From Promethearchaeota archaeon (GTDB taxonomy: Archaea > Asgardarchaeota > Lokiarchaeia > Sigynarchaeales > MK-D1), in assembly GCA_016839865.1 (NCBI GenBank), contig JAEOTN010000238.1, positions 1 to 15,204 on the forward strand: a stretch of 15,204 bases of DNA. The letters are read 5' to 3'. The translations under genes were made by a program, and so were the position numbers. Below, piece after piece: positions 1-7,184 of this stretch. Positions within the stretch are counted from its first letter, which is position 1. Each line of letters begins with the position of its first letter. A model generated the notes under the pieces. That model had not been told where the DNA came from. It made no database searches and saw only the letters and a list, made by a program, of their open reading frames with translations.

Positions 1-5
1 AGATC

Positions 6-1583
6 ATGAAAGATCTAACTATGGATGAACGAAAAAAGGTTCTTGACGACTTCCATCCCGATTATAATCCCAAATACAAGCGTGATATATCTTGGGGACC
101 AAATAAAGGCAATAATGTTCCCAATGAAGTAGCTGAAGTATTGGAATCTTATCCTACAATTGATCCGAATGTAATTGATCTAAGTAAAATTGATTATGAT
201 ATTGGAGTCCTCATTATTGGAGGAGGAGGAGCCGGATCTAATGCCGCCCTTTGGTCTAGATATTCCGGAGTTCCAAAAGAAGATATATTAATGGTTACAA
301 AACTACGTTTCGGCGATTGTAACAGTGTGATGGCTCAAGGCGGAATTCAAGCAGCAGATCGACCTGAAGATAGTCCATTGATTCATTATCTTGATGCTAT
401 CGGCGGGGGGCATTTTGAAAATAAACCTGAATTAGTAAAAGCGCTTACTGCAGATGCTCCTAAAGCCATCAAATGGCATAAAGAACTTGGAGTAAATTAT
501 GACTGCGAGGATGACGGGAGTTTTATCGTAGTCCCAGGTGGTGGAACTTCAAGAAATCGAATGCATGCCGCTAAAGATTATACGGGATTGGAAATATTTC
601 GAACATTGAAAGATGAAACCATTAATCAAGAAATACCGCATTTAGAATTCTCACCTGCAGTTGAGCTACTCACAGATGATTCCGGTAAAGTGACAGGAGC
701 GATTTTATATAATGTTGAAACGAAGAATTATTTCGTTGTTCGGGCAAAGATTGTTGTAATGACAACCGGTGGGTTCGGTAGATTGCATGTAGCTGGATTT
801 CCAACAACCAATCATTACGGTGCAACCATGGATGGCGTAGTAATGGCATATCGAGCAGGTGCAAAACTTCGCGACCTTGATTCAACTCAGTTCCACCCGA
901 CCGGTGCGGCATTTCCAGAACAGATTGTCGGATTATTAATTACAGAGAAAGTACGCAGTTTAGGAGGTCAAGTTCTTGGAAGAAATGGAGAACAATTATG
1001 TTATCCATTAGAACCTAGAGATGTTGAAGCTGCTTCGGTAATAAAGGTATGCACTACTACTGATAACTACATTGAAACTCCCACCGGGATGCGAGGTGTA
1101 TGGTTAGACAGCCCACTCATTGAAGAAATAAGTGGAAAAGGTACAATTCAGAAGAACTTAAGCGCAATGTATCGAATGTTGAAACGATTTGACATAGATA
1201 TGACCGTAGATCCTATCCTAGTTTATCCTACGCTTCATTATCAGAACGGTGGAGTAGAATTGGATGCGGATTGTTACACTTCTGTAAACGGATTACTTGC
1301 TGCTGGGGAGATCTCGGGTGGAGTGCATGGTAAAAATCGGTTGATGGGCAATTCACTTCTTGAAATTAACGTTTTTGGGAGAAGAGCCGGAATTACTGCT
1401 GCAAAGGAATATAAGAAGAAGTCTAAACCTGGAAAACTCACACTCAACCATGTTCATAATACGGTGAAATTGCTGGATGCCCTAAATCTGAAAAAGAAGA
1501 ATTATGCTCCAATTATTCTTCCGGAATATCGCAGTGATATGGTTAAAGATCGATTAGTCCGATTATATGAGCAAACAAACTAA
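6..1583 (+). CDS. FAD-binding fumarate reductase/succinate dehydrogenase flavoprotein-like protein
   Basis: Flavoprotein of the SdhA/FrdA/NadB family, expected to catalyse FAD-dependent fumarate reduction or a related oxidation. A Rossmann FAD motif GGGGAG lies at residues 72-77, an AQGG loop at 110-113, the HPTG catalytic segment at 297-300, a catalytic-type Arg at 317 (TEKVR), a His at 411 (LHYQNGG) and the C-terminal FAD-site motif (GEISGGVHGKNRLMGNS) at 434-450. The covalent-FAD His of classical SdhA/FrdA is replaced by Asn106, so FAD is probably non-covalent. About 65 residues precede the Rossmann fold, and only about 65 follow the FAD-site motif, so the usual C-terminal helical domain is short. 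The reading frame is open to the left window edge, so the start at position 6 may not be the true one. L-aspartate oxidase is an alternative, but the VHGKNRLMGNS region and N-terminal extension favour a fumarate-reductase-like redox protein. No Fe-S or membrane-anchor subunit lies downstream. Confidence 0.85.
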   Translation: MKDLTMDERKKVLDDFHPDYNPKYKRDISWGPNKGNNVPNEVAEVLESYPTIDPNVIDLSKIDYDIGVLIIGGGGAGSNAALWSRYSGVPKEDILMVTKLRFGDCNSVMAQGGIQAADRPEDSPLIHYLDAIGGGHFENKPELVKALTADAPKAIKWHKELGVNYDCEDDGSFIVVPGGGTSRNRMHAAKDYTGLEIFRTLKDETINQEIPHLEFSPAVELLTDDSGKVTGAILYNVETKNYFVVRAKIVVMTTGGFGRLHVAGFPTTNHYGATMDGVVMAYRAGAKLRDLDSTQFHPTGAAFPEQIVGLLITEKVRSLGGQVLGRNGEQLCYPLEPRDVEAASVIKVCTTTDNYIETPTGMRGVWLDSPLIEEISGKGTIQKNLSAMYRMLKRFDIDMTVDPILVYPTLHYQNGGVELDADCYTSVNGLLAAGEISGGVHGKNRLMGNSLLEINVFGRRAGITAAKEYKKKSKPGKLTLNHVHNTVKLLDALNLKKKNYAPIILPEYRSDMVKDRLVRLYEQTN

Positions 1584-1609
1584 ATTTCTTTCTATTCTCT
1601 ATTTTTTTT
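1584..1609 (+). terminator. Pyrimidine-rich terminator after the flavoprotein gene
   Basis: Directly after the stop codon comes a pyrimidine-rich stretch ending in eight consecutive T (1602-1609). Archaeal RNA polymerase commonly terminates on such T-runs without a hairpin. Confidence 0.5.
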
Positions 1610-1661
1610 AACATCACTTACATATCACAAAATCGTTAGGCTAGCTTTGGTTACACCACAG

Positions 1662-1670
1662 AAATATATA
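1662..1670 (+). promoter_or_regulatory. TATA box of the 209-aa protein gene
   Basis: AAATATATA centred near 1666, about 29 bp upstream of the ATG at 1695. With the usual archaeal TATA-to-start distance of 25-27 bp, transcription would begin at or next to the start codon, giving a leaderless mRNA. Confidence 0.55.
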
Positions 1671-1694
1671 GATGGAATTTCTTAGTAATACCTT

Positions 1695-2324
1695 ATGAAT
1701 CAAGCAAAGTTGGAGTGGATTACGTTTGATTTGGATGGATGGCAAGAGATTACCAACGCAGAGATGGACTCTGAGTCAATGCGTGTATTTACAAAAGATG
1801 GAGTGATACTAGGTAAGGCAATCAAACATCTTCCATCCGATTTCCCTCATGGAATAGACAATATCCGAGAAGGAATGCGCAATCAAACTGCCCAAAGCGG
1901 AGGAGTGTTGATCTCTAGCGATATTCATGATTTTGGAAAGGTGGAGGGAGTAATCAGCATTTTCAAATCCAAGACACCTAATCCTACAGGTTTTCAATTT
2001 TCTGCTAGTATAATCATCTGTTATAGAGATTTTTTCTATGCAATCAACCTTCAAGCAGAGGAACGCGGAATAACCGGGATCAGAGAAAGCACAATCTGGG
2101 CTGCATTGAAAATTCCTCCTGAGAATAAGGAATGGTTTAATCACCCTTATGGGACAGAATTTAATGACAATGAAGTTAAGTACAATCTATCAGATGATTC
2201 CGTATATGATGAAAAATTTCCAAACCATCCCTTAACTCGAATTCGGGCAATGATCAATTCAATTGCGAACACAATATCCTTTTCTGAAGAATTGAAATAC
2301 TCTGAGCCTTATCCATTAAAATAA
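1695..2324 (+). CDS. Uncharacterised soluble protein with C-terminal DDxxYDxxFPxHPLxRIR motif
   Basis: I do not recognise a named family. The protein has no signal peptide or membrane segment and appears to be a mixed alpha/beta fold: an N-terminal strand with a Trp (residues 7-16), beta-rich stretches at 70-90 and 100-120, and a sharply conserved-looking ending. Two features look like family signatures: an acidic/Gly segment ERGITGIRE at 123-131, and a DDxxYDxxFPxHPLxRIR pattern at 167-184. I recall similar endings (pattern FPDHPLSRxR) in uncharacterised bacterial proteins, which would make this a shared bacterial-archaeal family, but this is unverified memory. The gene stands alone, with a T-run terminator before it, its own TATA box and a convergent neighbour after it. 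No function is assigned. Confidence 0.7.
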   Translation: MNQAKLEWITFDLDGWQEITNAEMDSESMRVFTKDGVILGKAIKHLPSDFPHGIDNIREGMRNQTAQSGGVLISSDIHDFGKVEGVISIFKSKTPNPTGFQFSASIIICYRDFFYAINLQAEERGITGIRESTIWAALKIPPENKEWFNHPYGTEFNDNEVKYNLSDDSVYDEKFPNHPLTRIRAMINSIANTISFSEELKYSEPYPLK

Positions 2325-2378
2325 CTCAAAAAGTGATAATTCCTTAGTAGTGCACTTGTACGAATGATTGTGAACCAT

Positions 2379-2385
2379 TTTTTTG
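2379..2385 (+). terminator. T-run terminator after the 209-aa protein gene
   Basis: Seven consecutive T about 55 bp past the stop codon, in the 109-bp gap between convergent genes. No gene is visible in this gap. Confidence 0.35.
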
Positions 2386-2393
2386 TTAATATA

Positions 2394-2402
2394 ATAAAAA
2401 GA
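2394..2402 (-). terminator. T-rich terminator of the nfnAB operon
   Basis: Read on the minus strand this is a CTCTTTTTATTAT-like T-rich stretch, about 35 bp past the nfnB stop codon. It is the first such tract downstream of the operon. Confidence 0.35.
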
Positions 2403-2433
2403 GATTAGGAGTTGAACCCCCCAATTTAAGCCT

Positions 2434-3903
2434 TTATTCTGAGATTGTTTGTAAAAGAGTTACTTTTTTTTCAGAATTACGGAGCATTTCATCTATGTAT
2501 TTTGCTGCAACCCGTCCATGACCCATAGCATCTATAACAGTACCTCCACGACCTTTGTACTGATTTCCTATGATATCTCCTCCAGCAAATACGAAGCAAT
2601 CTTCCACTGATGTCACATGCAATGTTTCAGGATCTACGGTAATATATCCTCTCTTATCTTTAGCAATATCAGGAGTTTTTCGTGTAATAACTGGGTTTGG
2701 ACCTTGCCCAATAGCTATGATCAACGAATCGCAGTCAAAATTTGCTGTTTCATCCGTACACACAGGTATTCGTCTACCCGATCTATCAACTTCATCACTT
2801 AATTCGTTAATTTCATAGACCATGGAATTCAATTTTCCATCTTCACCGATTAATTCACGAGGTGCACATAGATCATTGAATACAATTCCTTCATCCTTTG
2901 CATGGTGAATTTCAACTGCTCGTGCTGGCATTTGGTCAGCACCTCGACGATAGAAGATGTTCGATTTCGCTCCTAATCGTTTTGCTACACGTGCAGAATC
3001 CATTGCGACGTTACCCCCACCTACAACAACCACAGTTTCTCCAGAATCAATAGGAGTTTCATAATTTGGGAATTTATTCGCACCCATTAAATTGATACGT
3101 ACAAGGAATTCATTAGCAGTATAAACCCCAATCAATTCTTCTCCAGGAACATTCATGAAACGCGGTAATCCGGCACCTGCTCCGATGAAAATCGCATCAT
3201 GCTCCTTCTTAAGTTGTTCAAAAGATATGGTCGAACCAATTAGGGTATTATAGACGATTTTGACACCTAAGTTTCGAAGTTTTTGAATTTCTGATTTAAC
3301 GATGGCTTTTGGCAGTCGGAACTCAGGGATTCCATAAGTTAAGACTCCACCACCCTTATGTAATGCTTCAAAAAGAGTTATAGAATAGCCTAATTTTCGT
3401 AAATCTGCAGCTACCGTCATTCCAGACGGACCAGATCCAATAACAGCTACTTTTTTACCATTTTCTTCGATCTTAAAAGGTAAAGAGATTTTGTTTTCTC
3501 GTGCCCAGTCGCCAATAAATCGTTCTAAGTTCCCAATTGAGATAGGTTCTACTTTCTTGGATTTATTTAAAATACACGATCCTTCACATTGACGTTCTTG
3601 TGGACACACTCTTCCAGTAATACATGGAAACAATAGGTCGTGAGACAGAATTTTGTAGGATTCCTCAAATTCCCCCTCTTTTATATGTTGGATGAATTGA
3701 GAGATCGGAGCATTAACCGGACATCCCTGAATACATTGTGGATCTTTGCAATTTAAGCAACGTGAAGCTTCTATCATCGCTTCCTCTTTACTATATCCGA
3801 GATTTACTTCCTCGAAATTAGTATTGCGCACTTCAGGATCTTGTTCTCGCATAGTGACGCGAGTTAAACGTTTCTTTGGTCTTGGTTTTGTCTCTTGGTC
3901 CAT
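2434..3903 (-). CDS. nfnB: NfnB-like / glutamate synthase small-subunit-type NADPH oxidoreductase
   Basis: Large subunit of the NfnAB type, homologous to the GltD-like small chain of glutamate synthase. In NfnAB it binds NADPH at FAD and passes electrons through two [4Fe-4S] clusters, allowing bifurcation between NADP(H), NAD(H) and ferredoxin. Cluster ligands are visible as C49/C52/C57/C61 (CLNCKDPQCIQGC) and C94/C100/C106/C110. The FAD dinucleotide fold is at 153-161 (VIGSGPSG) and the NADP fold at 293-302 (VVGGGNVAMD), followed by the YRRGADQMPAR segment. The C-terminal FAD motif (AGGD, 440-443) carries a short insertion (NQYKGRGG) before the DAMGHG helix. Length 489 is usual. It starts 5 nt after the nfnA stop codon, so the two are co-transcribed. 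No large glutamate synthase chain is nearby, which favours NfnB over GltD. Confidence 0.88.
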   Translation of the reverse strand: MDQETKPRPKKRLTRVTMREQDPEVRNTNFEEVNLGYSKEEAMIEASRCLNCKDPQCIQGCPVNAPISQFIQHIKEGEFEESYKILSHDLLFPCITGRVCPQERQCEGSCILNKSKKVEPISIGNLERFIGDWARENKISLPFKIEENGKKVAVIGSGPSGMTVAADLRKLGYSITLFEALHKGGGVLTYGIPEFRLPKAIVKSEIQKLRNLGVKIVYNTLIGSTISFEQLKKEHDAIFIGAGAGLPRFMNVPGEELIGVYTANEFLVRINLMGANKFPNYETPIDSGETVVVVGGGNVAMDSARVAKRLGAKSNIFYRRGADQMPARAVEIHHAKDEGIVFNDLCAPRELIGEDGKLNSMVYEINELSDEVDRSGRRIPVCTDETANFDCDSLIIAIGQGPNPVITRKTPDIAKDKRGYITVDPETLHVTSVEDCFVFAGGDIIGNQYKGRGGTVIDAMGHGRVAAKYIDEMLRNSEKKVTLLQTISE

Positions 3904-3908
3904 TTAGT

Positions 3909-5753
3909 TTACCACCCTAATACTTCGAGGACTTTCTCGGATAATACCTCTTTTGGAGCGTATTGTGTAGATCGTCTGAACAATGATTGGAAATTGACTA
4001 AATGTCCATCGAAAATTGGTCCATCAATGCAAGCAAACTTAATACTATACTTCTTCTCTTCTGGATCATAGATTCCAACTCGACATCCTCCACACATCCC
4101 GGTTCCATCGACCATTATAGGATTCAGATTCACCATTGTCTTGACCTGACTAGGAACGTAATCTTTCTCAGGAATGTAGCTAATCTTATCGGAAGCAACA
4201 TTTACGATAGACTTCATCATTAGAATTGGTCCTACAGCAATGATTTCTGAAATATCATCTTTCGAATATTTACCAACCATATTTGTTGGTCCGTATGTTA
4301 CATTCTTCTTGTTAGAATTGTCAGTTTTGGAACTTTGTAAATCGAGAAATGTAGTTTGTCCTAATAGTGCTTCTAATACGTTACTTACATACCCACCATA
4401 TTGTTTTGATCCATCTTTTTTAACTCGATGAAACGCTTCAGTTCCGTCTGCATTCTTTGTATAGAGCCCATCATCAGTGGTAATATAAAATTCATCACTT
4501 ACTGCTCGAATTTCATTTTCCAATACTAAAGTTTCGTAACTTCGTGCACCTACAATTGAGATTACATAATTACCTTTATCTTTCAAAGCTTTAGTCTTAG
4601 CGTATATACTTGCTAATCCAACTCCCCCTGAGACACAGATAACCGGTTTATCATATTTGTGGATTTTCAAGTTGTTTCCGAGTGGACCTAATAGGTCCAG
4701 AATGAAATCTCCTGCATTTAGTGTCTCTAATTCCTCGGTAGTCTTCCCTGCTGTCTGGTAGATTAATTTTATTGATCCTTCCTCTCGATTAAAATCTGCG
4801 ATAGTTAATGGAATTCGTTCACCACGTTCGTGAAGTCGTAGAACAACGAATTGCCCGGGTTCGCATTCACGAGCTATTTCTGTGGCTAAAATATCAATGT
4901 TAACAATTTTATGTTTGCCTTTTGGACCAAGCCCAGTAACCAGATCTTTTCGACGCAATATTTCATAATTCTTCCCCGCAAATTGCCCGTTGTAATAATT
5001 TTCGATGCTACGTACTAATTTAGTAATACGTTTAGGATCATATGAGGTTGGTTTATCCCAATTCTTTGTATTTAATTCCAGCTTCAAGCGATGTAGGAAT
5101 TCGCCTTCAATTACCGTGATTTTTTTTGTTGCGCTCAATGACCCACTTGACCAAGTTGTAGATCCCTTGGAATAAGAGATGCTGCCATGATATGAATTCA
5201 ATGTAAAGGTATTGGATAATTTCAGTGGTTTACAATTAGTTACTTTGCCTAATATGACTTCAATACTTTCTTCTTCTACCGTTTTTCCATCCACATTATA
5301 TGGGGTTTTCCAAACATCGTAGATTATTCCTACATCACCAAGATTGAGATCATCACATTCAAAAGTTTTTCGTTCGGTCAAAATGTTAACTATGTTGTCG
5401 TAAAAATCAGGATGTAAAAATGCCTTTGGAGTAGGTGAATCATTAACAGAGTTTTCATTTGCTGGGAGGGGAATTTTAGCTAATTTTGATTTAAGATGTG
5501 TTTGCACAGTTTGTACAAATTCAGTAATTATTTCACTATTATAAGTAGGATTTCTCTTCCAGGTCTCATTTTGTGCTTCCTCTTTGATGTCATGGTAAAT
5601 ATTTTTATCAATAAGGATCACTCTTTTGGACGATGTGTTAGATCCATTTAGCCATGTGCTTTTTCCATCCTTGAAATTCAAGCTACCATGGTAAGTATTA
5701 AGTGAAAATCCTTCAGAGAATGTTAAGCTGTTGGGATTTGTGATCTTTCCCAA
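3909..5753 (-). CDS. nfnA: NfnA-like ferredoxin-NADP reductase subunit with N-terminal duplicated unknown module
   Basis: The C-terminal part (about residues 262-600 from the TTG start) is the NfnA/PyrK/sulfide-dehydrogenase-type reductase, expected to bind FAD, NAD(H) and a [2Fe-2S] cluster. It shows RIPLTIAD at 313-320, the nucleotide-binding SGGVGLA at 375-381, an AVGP segment at 506-509, and a cluster site with Asp549, Cys554, Cys557 and Cys575 (DGTGMCGGC ... FAC). One Asp plus three Cys is the ligand set known for NfnA. Two insertions (about 431-450 and 466-495) lengthen the NAD lobe. Residues 1-260 hold two copies of an unrecognised module: YHGS...TW near 21-34 and 188-201, then K...I...H...W...IT. 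The TTG at 5753 is the first standard start in frame, but homologous coding sequence continues upstream of it (see 5754-5957), so the real protein is probably about 680 residues. First gene of the operon with nfnB. Confidence 0.85.
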   Translation of the reverse strand: MGKITNPNSLTFSEGFSLNTYHGSLNFKDGKSTWLNGSNTSSKRVILIDKNIYHDIKEEAQNETWKRNPTYNSEIITEFVQTVQTHLKSKLAKIPLPANENSVNDSPTPKAFLHPDFYDNIVNILTERKTFECDDLNLGDVGIIYDVWKTPYNVDGKTVEEESIEVILGKVTNCKPLKLSNTFTLNSYHGSISYSKGSTTWSSGSLSATKKITVIEGEFLHRLKLELNTKNWDKPTSYDPKRITKLVRSIENYYNGQFAGKNYEILRRKDLVTGLGPKGKHKIVNIDILATEIARECEPGQFVVLRLHERGERIPLTIADFNREEGSIKLIYQTAGKTTEELETLNAGDFILDLLGPLGNNLKIHKYDKPVICVSGGVGLASIYAKTKALKDKGNYVISIVGARSYETLVLENEIRAVSDEFYITTDDGLYTKNADGTEAFHRVKKDGSKQYGGYVSNVLEALLGQTTFLDLQSSKTDNSNKKNVTYGPTNMVGKYSKDDISEIIAVGPILMMKSIVNVASDKISYIPEKDYVPSQVKTMVNLNPIMVDGTGMCGGCRVGIYDPEEKKYSIKFACIDGPIFDGHLVNFQSLFRRSTQYAPKEVLSEKVLEVLGW

Positions 5754-5957
5754 AATTACGTCTAAGCATACTTCATATTCAATTTTCCCATTAACTCGAT
5801 ACGGATCACGCCAAGTATCATAAGCAATAACATAATCACCATGTTGAATTCCGTCTAGCTCAACTTCTTCTAATCTTCTCAGATATTTGCAGAGATCTTC
5901 ATAGAAATTCGAACTTTCGAATTTTTTTTCTTCGTTGATATCAAGTTTCGTTTTGAT
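5754..5957 (-). other. In-frame upstream coding extension of nfnA lacking a standard start codon
   Basis: Read in the nfnA frame, 68 codons are open between the TGA at 5960-5958 and the TTG at 5753. The translation repeats the second module copy: FY at 5906-5901 matches F117-Y118, and DTWRDPYRVNGK (5819-5784) matches DVWKTPYNVDGK (residues 146-157), followed by DVILGKITN against EVILGKVTN. None of these codons is ATG, GTG or TTG. A GGAAGTGA Shine-Dalgarno-like sequence lies at 5965-5958. An A8 tract (5929-5922 on the minus strand) lies in the extension. One added A there would bring a TTG at 5944-5942 into frame. A non-standard start (ATC, ATT or CTG), a frameshift or an assembly error are all possible. 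Confidence 0.75.
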
Positions 5958-5987
5958 TCACTTCCTAAAGAAAAAGTGAAACAAAAC

Positions 5988-5998
5988 AGATATATACA
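5988..5998 (-). promoter_or_regulatory. Candidate TATA box of the nfnAB operon
   Basis: On the minus strand GTATATATCTG, centred near 5994. Start of transcription would fall near 5968, just before the Shine-Dalgarno-like GGAAGTGA at 5965-5958. A second TATA-like copy lies farther out at about 6030-6038. Confidence 0.4.
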
Positions 5999-6020
5999 TG
6001 ATCGCAATACATAAAATATT

Positions 6021-6038
6021 GTATATAGTGGTATATAC
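6021..6038. promoter_or_regulatory. Palindrome GTATATA-N4-TATATAC in the nfnA / AbrB-PhoU divergent region
   Basis: Perfect 7-bp inverted arms (6021-6027 and 6032-6038) around GTGG. It shares the core GTATATAC with the palindrome over the TATA box of the AbrB-PhoU gene about 100 bp away. It could be an operator for a dimeric regulator. Chance occurrence in AT-rich DNA is possible. Confidence 0.35.
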
Positions 6039-6125
6039 ATAAAAAATCTGGAAATTGCAGATTTGAGGTCATCTCCATTCTGAAGGTCTAGATCAAACAA
6101 TTCCCACAAAAAAGGGAAGAATGTG

Positions 6126-6139
6126 TTGGTATATACCAA
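6126..6139 (+). promoter_or_regulatory. Palindromic TATA box of the AbrB-PhoU gene
   Basis: TTGGTATATACCAA is a perfect 14-bp palindrome with the TATA element at its centre, about 33 bp upstream of the ATG at 6166. The position fits a near-leaderless transcript. The symmetry suggests that a dimeric regulator could compete with TBP here. Confidence 0.5.
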
Positions 6140-6165
6140 TATTTAGTGAAAAAAGTGAAATTGAC

Positions 6166-7179
6166 ATGGAGAAAAGAAAGATAATGCAATTAGGGAGGTC
6201 ATCTTTAGTTATTTCCCTACCTCAAGAGTGGATAACCTTAACAAAAGTAGAAAAGGGCGATCTAGTTAACTTACAAATAAAACGGGACCGTTCTCTGGCA
6301 ATTTTACCGAATCTTGAAGATGATGATGTTCCAGAAAAAATTACTCTACACATCGATCCGGCTGAACATAAATCATCAATAACCAGAAGTATAATTGCTT
6401 GTTATCTTAATGGATATACAAATATCCAACTCATCTCAAAAAAGTTCTTTACTGCTTCCCAACAAAATGCGATACGCAAAATCACGAAAAACCTCTATAT
6501 GCGAGTTTTAGAAGCGGATTCAAGGGTGCAAGAAATCGAATTCATGCTGGATGAGCTTCGAGTATCAATTAATACAAATACAAAAAGAATGTTTAATATC
6601 TGCAAATCCATGGTTAAAGACGTAATTGAAGCCCTTAAAAGCCAAGATGCTAAATTAGCTAAATCAGTATATAGTTTGGACGATGATGTTGACCATTTCT
6701 GTTTTTTCATTCTCAGACTCCTCCGACGAGCTGCATTAAATCCAGGATTATCAAATAAACTAGACTTAGATCCTATTAAGATCCTCGATTATCAAGTCTT
6801 GGTTTATAGGATAGAGCATATAGCGGATCATGCAGCTGCAATAGCAAACCAAATCATCTCACTTCACGGAGAAAATTTCTTTATTCCAGAGGAGGTCTTA
6901 GATTTAATTGTAAAAGCTGCTTTAGATGCCTTCCAACAATTGGAGGCTGCTTTTGAGGCATTTTTTACCAGCGAAATCGGAAAATGTAATGATATCATAG
7001 AGCAAAAAGGAAATATACTTGAGCAATACCATGACATAGCATCTAAGACTTTTGAAATCCCTAATGTGGATGCAAAAATGGTCTGTATTATATGTAATAT
7101 CAGGGATTCCATTGTAAGAATAAGCGATTGGGCTGTGACGATTGCAGAAAACGCTATATCGAGATTTTACTCACTTTAA
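6166..7179 (+). CDS. AbrB-PhoU fusion regulator (PhoU family, archaeal type)
   Basis: Predicted regulator with an N-terminal SpoVT-AbrB DNA-binding domain (about residues 1-50; pattern KIMQLGRSSLVISLPQEW...VEKGD) followed by an all-helical PhoU region of two bundles. The PhoU part carries the acidic metal-binding type helices, for instance SLDDDVDHF in the first bundle, VYRIEHIADHAAAIAN in the middle and a final RDSIVRISDWAVTIAEN. This architecture is common in archaea and is linked to control of phosphate uptake, but no phosphate transporter gene is in the window, so the target is unknown. An in-frame ATG at 6121 exists, but it lies upstream of the TATA box and the AbrB domain begins right after the ATG at 6166, so I use 6166 (337 residues). 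It is transcribed divergently from nfnAB and converges with kynureninase with a 5-bp gap. Confidence 0.87.
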   Translation: MEKRKIMQLGRSSLVISLPQEWITLTKVEKGDLVNLQIKRDRSLAILPNLEDDDVPEKITLHIDPAEHKSSITRSIIACYLNGYTNIQLISKKFFTASQQNAIRKITKNLYMRVLEADSRVQEIEFMLDELRVSINTNTKRMFNICKSMVKDVIEALKSQDAKLAKSVYSLDDDVDHFCFFILRLLRRAALNPGLSNKLDLDPIKILDYQVLVYRIEHIADHAAAIANQIISLHGENFFIPEEVLDLIVKAALDAFQQLEAAFEAFFTSEIGKCNDIIEQKGNILEQYHDIASKTFEIPNVDAKMVCIICNIRDSIVRISDWAVTIAENAISRFYSL

Positions 7180-7184
7180 TTTTA

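Noticed and set aside
6..1583. L-aspartate oxidase (NadB) for the flavoprotein, to fit NAD synthesis with kynureninase
   Set aside because: The N-terminal extension and VHGKNRLMGNS region fit fumarate-reductase-like flavoproteins better, and no nadA or nadC is adjacent. It is not fully excluded.
2325..2433. Possible tRNA-like GTTGAACCCCCC near 2411-2422
   Set aside because: No matching acceptor stem, anticodon loop or T-arm partner is found around it.
2434..3903. Glutamate synthase small subunit role for the nfnB-like gene
   Set aside because: No large glutamate synthase subunit is nearby, and the gene is coupled 5 nt after an NfnA homologue, which is the NfnAB arrangement.
5879..6139. An 86-residue minus-strand frame in the nfnA / AbrB-PhoU intergenic region
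   Set aside because: It spans both promoters and palindromes and overlaps the nfnA upstream extension in another frame. The extension matches the nfnA internal repeat, so the other frame is a shadow. Its only possible relevance is as the frame joined by a shift at the A8 tract.
6121..6165. Upstream ATG at 6121 as start of the AbrB-PhoU protein
   Set aside because: It lies before the palindromic TATA box, and the added 15 residues are not part of the AbrB domain.
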